A DNA stretch of 64,000 nt from Metallyticus violacea (taxonomy: Eukaryota > Arthropoda > Insecta > Mantodea > Metallyticidae): positions 81,917,501 to 81,981,500 of the forward strand of contig CM060831.1 of assembly GCA_030762175.1 (NCBI GenBank). The letters run 5' to 3'. The first letter of the stretch is position 1, and each line of letters opens with the position of its first letter. A model generated the notes under the pieces. It was not told the DNA's origin. It was given only the letters and a program-made list of their open reading frames with translations, and ran no database searches. The position numbers and the translations under genes were made by a program. Below are positions 54,180-64,000 of the stretch, in pieces.

Positions 54180-55220
54180 TTTTTGTTTCAGGTCGTGCAT
54201 GTGACTTTCCCCACACAGTGTGGATGCTGCTAACCTTAAACATCTACAAGGGTCATCATTTGATATGTTCTCTGAAAAGTGAATATCATATTTCTCAATA
54301 CACAGTTTCCCTTGAATCTTTTGTACAATGTCCAATAATGTTTTAAAGCATCTTAACGGTACACTGACGCTTCAAGTTCTCAAATAAAAATTGCTTTCTT
54401 TTAAGAAATTTTCTCAGCTTTTGGAAGGGATGGAAAGTCCGATAGCTGTAACAGCAAATCAAAACCTCTTTTGTTGAATTTCACTATTGCATAGACATGT
54501 GTGATGACAAGCATTGTCTTGGTATAAGATCACATCTTTGATAAACATTTTTATGACTTTCGTTAATATAAAATGTTAGCATACTGTGCTCCAGTAATGG
54601 ATGTTCTAGAAAGATTATCATCTCAGAAAATTGGTATCATGATCTTTCTGGAAGACTTCATACATTTTGACTTCTTTGCCAGAAGAATCTTGACGCCTCC
54701 ATCATTTTGTTTCTGATGTATTGTAGTTTTTCCACATTTCATCAAAGATCATGAATCAACAGATAAAATAGCTGGATTTGTATGAAAACATGCCAAACTT
54801 TGCCTAAGCAATTTGCCTTCTGTTTTCTCTTTTAATCAGATGTCAACAGCTGTGGCACAGATCTTGCAAATAATTTTTTCATACATAATTTTTGTCAAAA
54901 TGTGGAAAATCAGTTTGCTTGAAATGCCTATAATTTCAATATATCCTTTGATATGTATTGTGCACTTTTTGAACTATATTCGATAGGCTGACAGTGGCAG
55001 TCTTAAGAATTTCTATTGTCAAAAGTATTAAAATATCACACAGCTGTTCCTGCTGCAAAATGGATGATTTTGATATGGTAATTTGTTTGAGACTAGCCAC
55101 TTGAATCTTCATCCTACAAGACAGATTTCTTCAATTAAAAAGTAATATTTGTATTCAAAAATATTTCTTAATAGACACAGGGCAAAAGGCTGATCATATT
55201 TCTTACCAGTTTTTGGGAAA
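54180..55220 (-). pseudogene. mariner-like transposase remnant, heavily decayed
   Basis: On - in order: GISSKLIFHILTKIMYEKII (HTH and linker), QSLACFHTNPAILSVDS, YNTSETK, KDVILYQDNACHHTCLCNSE (second catalytic region, QDNA.HHT) and a C-terminal stretch near 54330-54180. The order is right for mariner, with stops and shifts throughout. Terminal repeats not seen. Confidence 0.6.
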
Positions 55221-56620
55221 TGCTGTAGCAAATATAATCTACTGTTCAATATGAAGAACTTACATATAATTAATCAGTGAAATCAAAAGGTAAAGTGTGG
55301 GGGTTGCATTATGGTGATATCATCTGCACCAGCACTATTTTGACATTCTCTAATAATGAGCAGTTTTCTTTAATGCTAGTAAAATGGGACTGTATCCTTT
55401 GATGTCAATATCAATACTTGTCATTAAGCAATACCAAATTGCAATTGACAAAGTCAAAACAAAAGATACGTTAAAAATCAGTTTTAAATTTAAAAAAAAA
55501 AAAAATCTACATTATACAAAGGACAATTAACTAATAAATGATAAAACTTGTGTTTAAATACATTATCAGAAAATGTTTTTACACTATCGTCCACAATAAA
55601 GTTTAATATCCATAATATGAACATTATTTAAAGACTGTCCAAGATAAGGCACAGATATGAGTTTCCTCTAGTATTATGAGTACGATTTTCATTTCTAGTA
55701 CAAAACTAATTTCATGCTTTTTTTAAATAAAGTAAACCTTGAAAAATATACAAATTTCTTGCAGTAAGAATTCTCATTTTAACATAAAGGTCTAAAATGT
55801 GAATTAAATTGTGATTTAGATTAAATTCAAATAGCTTTCTTTTGTAGCAACAAAGCATTTATGCAACTAAATTACATAAAATCAATCCATAGTAGGATAT
55901 AGTCAAGTTTTGTTTTTTATTGCCAGAAATTATATTGACTTCAAAGGGAAAAGACTATAAGGAAACTACCATATTACATTAAAAAAATTATGTAATGGAT
56001 TAGCACCAAAGTACGACAAATAGTCCTTTTAAATGTTAAATAAATGAAATCTCTATGTTTATGTTAAACAGTTTTGACAAAAAAAGCAAAACACAATTCT
56101 GGATTTTAGAATACTTAAATTTATTAGTGTGAAGATTGTAATTATTACATGTTCAGTAATTATGAATATGCGAGTAAATTGTAAAACTGTTTATATTATG
56201 CTCAACATATAATAAACAAGCACATTGATTCCAAAGTCAAAATACCAAAATGAAATTTTAATTTCTAAACTGTGATTATTCCATAAGAGAATATACTATA
56301 ATTAATGTGTGATAAATGAGTAAAATAAACCTTCATTAATATGATTTTTGTAATGCTGTAACTTAAAATTTTTAATATGAAAAGTTCACTGGCAATTTTT
56401 TTTTAAATATAATTAACGAATCTACAAACCAAGACTGGAATTAATGTTTTTATAGAAGCTCCAATGGCAGTATTAAATTTAAATGGAATTTAAATGGAAT
56501 GTTCTGGTTTTATGTTTATACTTCAGCATTATACCAATCATTAACGATACAGGATTTCATTCATAACTTAGTTTTTACTACATTTTCAGCTTTATCACAT
56601 AAAATATCTAAATCATCTGC
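55221..56620. other. no feature recognised
   Basis: AT-rich, no long frames, no SINE or TIR signature. Confidence 0.5.
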
Positions 56621-56626
56621 ATACAA

Positions 56627-56935
56627 GCTGGTCCTAGTGATCTAGTAACCATACTTGTCTCATAGACCATGATCATCGATTCAATTCTCGCCAAGGTCAA
56701 TGAATATTTGGGAGTAAAAATTTCAAGTATCCAGTATAACTTTTGAAGTATGAATTCTTACAGAAGGAAAATGAAGCCATACGTCTCATGTTGTAGATTT
56801 ACAGCATGTAAAAGAACCTCAACCATGAAAGAAGGTCTCTGAGCAAAATTTATCACATGTTTCATGCTCTGAATTGAATGGGATGCTGATGACCTGAGAT
56901 GTTAAATAGCTTATGAGTATAAACTACCCAGTCAA
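56627..56935 (+). repeat. SINE-B, old diverged copy
   Basis: Recognisable by CTGGTCCTAGTGATCTAGTA, the B box-like CGATTCAATTCTCGCC, GAAGCCATACGTCTCATGTT and GCATGTAAAAGAACCTCAA. Many changes and small indels, so it is older than the other SINE-B copies. Confidence 0.8.
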
Positions 56936-56989
56936 ACAATCTGCACACAAGGAGCTCATATTTGGCTCACAAAGTGAAAAATGAAAATG

Positions 56990-57480
56990 ATTAATATAAA
57001 TAATAAAGAAAACAGATCCTAATATGGAACCAGGGAAACTCCATGATCTAAAAGTTTCAATACAGATAAACATTCTTTGAAATAAGTTGCCTGGTATCTA
57101 TTGATGAAATAAAACCTTAAAAAATCAAGACTTTAATTGTGAAAGACATAGAAGCTAAAACTCTATAAAAGTATGATGAGAAACAATGCCAAAAGCCTTA
57201 GACAATGTTATCATTAATATTTTCATAGCATTTTTTATAAAGGACGTTATATACATTTATGGAATTTGACCCATTTCTAAAATCAAATTGTCTTTTGTTA
57301 AAGAATTAGTTTCAAAGTAAGTAACAATTTGCTTACATAAAAAGTATTTCAAATATCTTGGCAGCTATAGGAATTATGCTGATTGGTCTATAATTGTAAA
57401 TTCTTTTGTCTTTCTTGAATATTTATATAAGTTCAGCAAATTTAAAGGAGGAGGGGAACCAGCATTAAGACAAAATTATA
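56990..57480 (-). pseudogene. LINE reverse transcriptase fragment 1
   Basis: On - : NYRPISIIPIAAKIFE (RT block 1) near 57400, then FRNGSNSINVYNVLYKK, SKAFGIVSHHTFIEF-like (catalytic A region, D-SKAF) near 57200, and LDHGVSLVPY..DLFSLLFI (GVPQGS..GP-like block) near 57040. Jockey/CR1-type order, broken in several places. Confidence 0.75.
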
Positions 57481-57680
57481 AATATAAATGAAAGGCTCAT
57501 ATATTTATGGAGCAGCTAATTTAAAAAAATTCTTTAGTTTATTCCATACACATCCATATAGGCAGTATTTAATTTCATAATAAAGTAAACATCTTCGACA
57601 ATAAGTTCTGTAATTCAAAATTACATTTGTTCAACACAGTCAAATGCCTTAACTTGAATCATGTGCAGTAGTTAAAACAA

Positions 57681-57912
57681 ACTGCCACAGGTGGCTGAAG
57701 TCATTAAGGCACAGACTCATGATGGAGGTTTGGGGATTGTTTCCTACCAGAAGCGTCATCCTTGACAAAGGTTTTTTCCAGGTTTTCCCGAGTCCTTATA
57801 AATAGCAAATGCTGGGAAGGCACCCTAAACTTAGGGCTGAAATGCTTCCTTCCTTTAAAAATAAATACTTTCTCAGTTTATCATTTCATCTCGTATGTCA
57901 ATGTTAAATGCA
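57681..57912 (+). repeat. SINE-A, diverged copy
   Basis: ACTGCCACAGGTGGCTGAAG head, AGGTTTTTTCCAGGTTTTCC and CACCCTAAACTTAGGGCTGA body; the 3' tail is shortened. It sits between two LINE fragments. Confidence 0.8.
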
Positions 57913-57924
57913 GTGGTTAAAATG

Positions 57925-58650
57925 TAGTTAAAAACTTAACTTCAAAATCATGTATAATCTTGCCAATCTCACTCAAGGTTGCATTTATAGTACATTTACC
58001 ATGTTAAAACCAAACTGAAATTCTGATAATAAATATACTATCAAAAAGTTTACATATCTGAGATTTTATTGTTTATATTAATTTACCTAAGACTAGTATA
58101 ATAGATATTAGCCTATAATTAGAAGGTAGTGTGATATCACCCTTTTTATAAATTGGCATCACTCTTGCAATCTTGAGTGCATCAGAGAAAATACTTTTAA
58201 ACATCTGTTAGTGCAATATGTTAGTAGTTGAACAATTTCATTAATATTATAATAAAATATAGATATAAACATCCCTACTCCTAGATGCTTTCACCCTAGA
58301 TAGTAAATTTCATTAAATAATCACTAGCCTTGGCACGGTTTGGTGATATTTTTTTGGCCTCTGTAACAGATTCAGTATAAGTTTAAACATATATATGGTG
58401 AAATCATAGTTTCACCATTGACATTCATTTTCCTATAAAACTTATTAATTTCCATAACCTGACTTTTATTATTGACCTGAATAAAATTCATATTAATCAT
58501 ATATTTGGCCATTTTTATAGCCTCCCTTTAGTTGTTTCTAAGAATTTTATACAAACTTCTTACTGTAGTATTACCAGTATGATAAATCATAATTTTCTCT
58601 TTCATATTCATAAGATCATTATACCATGGTAATATAATCTTATGGTAACA
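57925..58650 (-). pseudogene. LINE reverse transcriptase fragment 2
   Basis: On - : IFSDALKIARVMPIYKKGD then NYRLISIILVLGKLI (RT block 1 of another copy) near 58130, then KGKCTINATLSEIGKIIHDF near 57950. Upstream coding near 58300-58600 is too decayed. As block 1 already occurs in fragment 1, this is a separate element. Confidence 0.7.
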
Positions 58651-58779
58651 TAGTACACCTTTAATTTCTTTTATAACATATCAAGTAGCAATAAGTATTG
58701 ATATATGCAAGTGTGCATGCGTGCTCTACCAACCGAATTTTTTTTCTAAATGAAACCTGCATGTAATGATCAACTAACA

Positions 58780-59675
58780 AAACAATTCATACCAGAAAAA
58801 TTGGACCATTAGGGGTGGTGGTTAACCTAAAGTAAAAATTTTAAAATTGGTCCAGCAGTCACAATTTTTTTCTCAGTGAAACTTTGTCTCATTGAAATTA
58901 CATTAAAGAAAAAAAAAGTTACAAAAAATCAGTGAAATCAGACTATTGAAAGTTAGGTTACAAGAAACTCAAATGCTCTGGCAACACTAATATAGATTTT
59001 TTTCAATGAAACTCTATATATTTTCTGAAAATCTGGGAAATCTTAATTATTGATACACCTGATAACCGAAATTGAAATAATGGGGATTAAAGCAAAAATT
59101 TCATAATTGTTCTAGTGGCCACAATTTTTGTTTTTTCATGGTGACACTCTGTATATGCTACTGAAATAAGAAAAGTATTTTTGAAAATCAATAGACTATT
59201 TGGAGTGGAAAGGATTTACCTGAAACCCAAAATTTAAAAATTGTTCTAGTGTCACCAATAGTTTTTCAGAATGAAACACTGTATAGCATGTAAATAAATT
59301 AAGAAAAGCAGTTTCTGAAAAGCGGAAAAATTTGGATATTAGTAGTAGAGGTATACCTGAAAAACAAAATTGAAAGTGTGGAGGTTAAAGCAAAAATTTA
59401 AAAATTGCTCCACCAGCCGCAATTTTGTTTTTCTCAACAAAATTCTGTAAATGCATTTGAAATTAAATACGAAAAATATTTTATGAAAATTAGTAAATTC
59501 AGACTATTAGGAATCTGGGAGTGCACCTCAAACCAAAATTTAAAAATTGCTCTAGTGGCACAAACATTTTTTTTTTTGCAATGAAACTCTGTATATACCA
59601 TTTAAATAAAATAGGAAAATAGTTTCTGAAAATCAGGGAAATCTGGCCATTATAAGTGGGAGGGGGGTATATTAG
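58780..59675. repeat. satellite-like tandem repeat, 150-190-bp unit, about five copies
   Basis: Each unit contains AAAATTTAAAAATTG(C/G/T)TC(C/T)A(G/C)(T/C), then CACAATTTTT..T, AATGAAACTCTGTATA, a run of AAAATAAGAAAA, TTTTCTGAAAATC(A/T)G and CAGACTATT. Units begin near 58835, 58925 (partial), 59085, 59225, 59380 and 59535. Diverged, so old. Confidence 0.75.
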
Positions 59676-59679
59676 ACCT

Positions 59680-60770
59680 AATGATGAATTCACTTAGTTT
59701 ACCTAGGCGACTCCTCCTTTCAGGTTATCTTTAGATCTCCCCGACAGATAACACTTCCAGAGGATTTTTCTCTCTCAGCTGAGAACTCATTATCCCATAT
59801 CCAATTCTACTTCAATTTAAAAATTTATAATTCTATCCTTCAATCAATATCTTAAATCTTTTTCAAGCAGCCACAGTTCTTTGATCTCTTATTAGTCAGA
59901 TTTCACTGACTTAAAGAAGTGGCAATGCCATAATGGTTGTTTTTTTTTTTTTTTTTGTGTGGTTCCTCTTAAATAAAACAAATTTTCTTATTTGTTTATT
60001 TTTCAGTGAAAATTTTACTCAAAGCAAAAGATCCAAACTTTTGGTCTCCTTGAAGAATGTTTTAAAATTATAGCTCTTACAAATGTTATTAATTTATTCT
60101 CTTTATTTGATAATTGCCATATCCTCATCTAAATTGAGCCGATTTTTCAATTTTTTATTTTCTGAAATAATCTTCAATCTATATATCGATACTTTTTATT
60201 TTCAGTAAATTTTCCTGCTTTTCTTTAAGCATTAGTACCTAATATTTATCTTGATGAAATGATTATAATAATTTTCCACTATACTTTTCGGTTAAGTCGA
60301 TCTTCCACATCTTTTGGGATTATAAAATTATTTTCAAACCAATATTATACCAAGAATAAGGTGTTTTATTTATGTATTTGTTGAATGAATTTTTGCTTCA
60401 ACAAATATTACTACTAAATTTACATATTACTCTTAATTCATAAATCACCAAGTGCCACTACTTTTTTTAATTCTAAATAATTAAATAAAACATTTTCCAA
60501 TCTGATTGTCTCATATTTCCTTTTCTACGTTTTCTGTATTCATAAAAAAAAGGTCAAAAAACCTCAAACATAGTATCTAAGAATTTAGTACCACCAAAAC
60601 TAAGTTCTGCCATATTTAACCACCAGGATATATGTATGGTTCAGAACCCCTAAAATAAATCACCATTTCACAACTGTGTGTAACTTCAAGCTTCTTCCTT
60701 AAACTTCTCATCTACTTATCCCTTACTTTTCCTAAAAATGTTCCTAGTTTCATAAACTTGAATAACGACG
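59680..60770. other. no feature recognised
   Basis: AT-rich. Low GC, no frames. Confidence 0.45.
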
Positions 60771-60912
60771 GTTCAGTAAGCAACTGAAGATGGGAGAGAT
60801 TCTCCCAAAATGCATCTTACTTTTACGTAAGTGGAGTTTAGTGTAAAAATGAATACCTAAGTTTAGGATATATTACCACTCCATTGTCAACAGCTTCATA
60901 AGTACAATATTT
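60771..60912 (+). mobile_element. Penelope-type terminal fragment with hammerhead-like core
   Basis: CTGAAGA (60784-60790), perfect stem II GGGAGA/TCTCCC with a 3-nt loop, then AAAAT in place of GAAAC. It continues AAGTGGAGTTTAGTGTAAAA and ACCACTCCATTGTCAACAGC, the same tail as the right side of the 4933-5310 hairpin. Confidence 0.55.
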
Positions 60913-61419
60913 GAACATTCATGTTCTCACAACAGATGTAAAAGTCTGTACATTCATGGTAACAAATGCCACCCCAAACCTTTATGACTCCCCTTCTCAA
61001 TGGTGCAACTTCCTGGATAAATTTCTCATTTCTGGGAGTCTTACAATGTCCATATGTGCATGTGGCAACTGAGACAGAAGACTGAATTGTAAATAATGGG
61101 GTGTACTATTTTTGTTGCCAGTTTCATGAGTCTGAACTCATGCCAATTTTTGGCACCAATGTGATGCACCAACAACCAAATGTCTTAAGAGTATCTGGAA
61201 CACAAATTTGCCTCTAATAAATGACTGATACTGAAATTTGCATTGTTTGGTTCATCCATTTATTTTGATAAACAGAAGTTATCTGCAAAATGTATTTATT
61301 TCATGCTATTGGTGCCACTATTAATTAAAATATTCCTAACTTTTGCAACACGTTTTTCATATGTCAACATTTTAATTGCCACTATATCATGTTGTAGTTG
61401 GTCACATTTTCATCTCGGA

Positions 61420-61643
61420 TGCACAGGTTACCAATGTCATTAAGGTGCAGGACTCGTGAGATTCGATTCACATCAGGGCCAATCTCCCCGATTGCGATTT
61501 TTTCCAGGTTTTCCTCAATCCTCATAAATGGCAAATGTCAGGGAACATAGGCCTGGAATTTATCATTTTTACCTCTTGTATCATTAGTATTCACTGCCTG
61601 TGATGTCTCAGTAGTTAACATGACCACTAAACACTTATTTAAA
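61420..61643 (+). repeat. SINE-A, diverged copy
   Basis: AGGTTACCAATGTCATTAAGG head remnant, AGATTCGATTCACA B box remnant, TTTTTTCCAGGTTTTCCTCA, and the CACTGCCTGTGATGTCTCAG tail. Part of the CCTAAACTTAGG body is missing. Confidence 0.75.
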
Positions 61644-61659
61644 AAATCCCAGATACCAT

Positions 61660-62400
61660 TGTCCACTTTTTACCATTTCACATATTATACAATTGAAAGC
61701 ATTATCCACTTTCTTACACATAACATCCTTTTCTTTTAAAAAAAAATTTCCTTAATCTTTTTATAAATAGTCTAAAGAACTTTTGTTCTTATTCTCAATT
61801 TCTTCTACTCTCTGCCTCACTTCTTTCCAAAATCCACTCATATTACTTTTCTTCTTCAAGTCTGGTTTCCCATGTGGGCCTTCGGCTTACCGCAATGACA
61901 GCTGCATCTTCTATCTTCATCTTGTGATAAGATTGGTAGAGGATATTACTTTTACCTATTCTAATTTCTACTAATTGATTTCCCATTGATTCAAACCCCT
62001 TCTCTCTTACCAGTATATTTCTTTGGACTTAATACATTATTTTAGTTTGTTATCTAATTTTAAACTAATAATTCAGGATTCTCCATTATTATACCTTTCC
62101 TTTCTACTCTTCCTAATCTTGCCAAATTCGTCCGATTGGTAAACTTTTTGGTAACCCCAGATGATTTCCACAAAACATTCTATGTACGTCATCAATCTTT
62201 GTCCATCCCTACGACACTCCCCAAATTTCTACTACATAATCTTTGACTCAACCACTGCCTCTTATAGTCTTTCTAGCCAGATTTCATTGATAATGTGGGA
62301 ACTTTACAAAAATATTCTAGTTAATGTACCTTTGAGCTTGACTGCACTTCCCATCTTCCATTACTCTCAAAATTAAATTCTTTCACTATCTCTATTGGTC
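61660..62400 (-). pseudogene. LINE ORF2 C-terminal region, decayed
   Basis: On - : VHRMFCGNHLGLPKSLPIG, then a basic LKLDNKLK-type stretch and SGFWKEVRQRVEEIENKNKS. The motif (V)..F....GLPKSTP in the thumb-like region is typical of LINE ORF2 of the R1/CR1-like groups. Frameshifted, no catalytic part. Confidence 0.6.
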
Positions 62401-62669
62401 TTGTTTTATAAACCATCTCATCTTTCCTTAATTTCATTCATTTTTTAAATACTATTTTCTTTGGGTTTTTACAATTTATCCTTAAGAGCTCATTCTGCAC
62501 AAAATCTAGCAATTTCATTCATGGCTATTGTAATCCTAACACTGTTACTCCTCTGTTATGACACCAGCAAAAAGCAACCCTAGTATTTCCTTCTTACCAA
62601 TAATGGATAGTTTCTATTATTTTTCATGTTCTTATCTTAACATGTTATCTATAAACAAATTTAAAAAAA

Positions 62670-62955
62670 ATTTGGGCACTGCCGAGGTCTTTAGGGTGCA
62701 GACTAGTGAGCAGATGATCTGCATTTGGATTCCCACTTGAGGTCTTTCTGGCTTGAGGTTTTTCCAGTTTTTCTTCAGTCCTCATAAATGTCAAATGTCA
62801 GGGAGGTACCCTAAACTTAGACCTGGAATGGTTCCTTCCTTAAAAAAAAAAAATTATACAGATTTCCCAGTTTATCATTTCATCTCATGTATCATCAGTA
62901 TCCACCACCTATGATGCCTCAGTAGTTAAAATGGGCATTAAACACTAAAAAAAGA
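62670..62955 (+). repeat. SINE-A, diverged full-length copy
   Basis: GGGCACTGCCGAGGTCTTTAGG head remnant, TTTTCTTCAGTCCTCATAAA, GGTACCCTAAACTTAGACCT, CACCTATGATGCCTCAGTAG and AAACACTAAAAAAAG end. Confidence 0.85.
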
Positions 62956-63969
62956 TCTTCTGCGATGGCCTGCTTCAATAATCACGATCAAATGGAAGGT
63001 TGTAATGCATATTTAAACTTCACTTCACAAAGAACACAATGAATCATTCTGTTGCACCTCAAATTTGAAGAAGAGAATGGAATATTTTAACAAAGAAAAT
63101 AACTGCTTGTCCTCTGGTGATATTTAACAGTAATTATTGCAGTTTTGCTCTGGGAAGAGAGCTGAATTTAAATTTGACTCACAAAATGATACAAATAAAA
63201 TGGAATATGTATGGAAGACAAATATCACATACTGGTAGACATTTCAGGACTTGTGCTAATGCCCAAACCGGCCTTTAGATCTGTTCTTAATACATCCTCA
63301 AGACTGAAGAGGCCTGATGAAGCAGAAACAAGAATTTGAAAAATATTACTTTAGCGAGCATACCCCATGATACCACCTGTATTAGCAGAAACTCTTCCGA
63401 CATGTTGAAGATTACCTTTGGCAACAATGGACTAGATTCATGAGGGATAATAAGACATAACAATGTACAGTATGAAATGGCATTTTCCAATCATAATCTG
63501 TCCAGAGAAATGCAACAATTAGAGATTTACGCTTTCAGCTGTATTTTACACATGGAAACTCTTCAGGTATTTATTTTTTACTTTGCATTGCACTTAATAT
63601 GTAAAATAATACTTTCATATTTACATAAACTGGCATTCTAAATACAATTGGTTACATAAACATTTGTATGTGGCATTTTAAAGTTAGAATGATGAGATTA
63701 TACTACCTAAAATGTTTGTACTTATAATATTTATATTTACTCAAAACTAAAATTTATATACTTATTGTGCACTTAACTTCTTTAAAAGTGTGTTGTACAC
63801 CCTATGACAAAAAAAAAAAGAATCCTCCCCAGATTTCTCAACGTCGATTGGAGAACTACTGGGGTGCTCATAAATGCTGTTTTCAGAACATGCATGCAGC
63901 AAGTGCACACTGCAGGGGACGCTTTGCCTATAAATGTAATGGTCATAATTAAGCATCTGTAAAGAGATC
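62956..63969. other. no feature recognised
   Basis: AT-rich. Only short, unconvincing frames. Confidence 0.45.
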
Positions 63970-64000
63970 GTCGGTCCTGGTGGTGTAGTGGTTACCATAC
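63970..64000 (+). repeat. SINE-B head, cut by window end
   Basis: GTCGGTCCTGGTGGTGTAGT and GGTTACCATAC match the start of SINE-B, with intact A box. The rest is outside the window. Confidence 0.85.

Noticed and set aside
1..64000. CRISPR arrays, operons, bacterial promoters or other prokaryotic features
   Set aside because: Spliced genes, SINEs and arthropod transposons show this is a eukaryotic chromosome; no regularly spaced short repeats of the CRISPR type are present.

Overview
This window comes from a large, AT-rich, repeat-dense animal genome. It is almost certainly an arthropod and probably an insect: spliced genes with kilobase introns, many mariner, piggyBac, hAT and DUF4817-type DNA transposons, Penelope-like elements, two abundant tRNA-derived SINE families and TTAGGTTAGG motifs. 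The species cannot be named from sequence alone.

The main gene is the 3' part of TAF2 (TFIID subunit 2) on the + strand. Six exons at 4282-4493, 7360-7579, 14980-15139, 16997-17194, 19545-19964 and 38935-39156 join in one continuous frame over five GT-AG introns. They give 476 residues: the last HEAT-like repeats, a disordered Thr/Ala/Val-rich linker and a Lys/His/Asp-rich tail. The preceding exon was not found and probably lies left of the window. The last intron is about 19 kb, mostly inserted elements. Candidate poly(A) signals lie at 39678 and 39799. A second probable gene, on the - strand (43920-44521), encodes an acidic, Trp-rich C-terminal exon of unknown function.

Most other sequence is mobile-element debris. 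TAF2 introns hold Penelope-like elements (PLEs) with reverse transcriptase and GIY-YIG endonuclease remnants, large inverted-repeat hairpins, and many short motifs with the CUGANGA / stem II / GAAA architecture of the hammerhead ribozyme. Four copies of one mariner family (TIR beginning GAGGGTAGGTCCATAAG) lie at 25.2, 30.0, 40.0 and 42.4 kb. One shows three nested layers: SINE-B in mariner in SINE-A. SINE-A (tRNA-like, A box GGCCGAGGTCGTTAAGG) occurs about 12 times and SINE-B (head GTCGGTCCTGGTGGTGTAG) five times. Several have clean target-site duplications.

Between 41 and 49 kb the element set changes: deletion derivatives of DUF4817-type transposons, piggyBac 5' ends, a DDE_3 transposase tail and an old mariner. 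From 49 to 64 kb there is no recognisable host gene. It has a hAT-like inverted-repeat element, a roughly 115-bp tandem repeat with TTAGG motifs, a GC-rich island (52.0-53.0 kb) with G-run tandem repeats, a decayed mariner (54.2-55.2 kb), LINE reverse transcriptase fragments (57-58.7 kb and 61.7-62.4 kb), a 150-190-bp satellite-like array (58.8-59.7 kb) and more SINEs.
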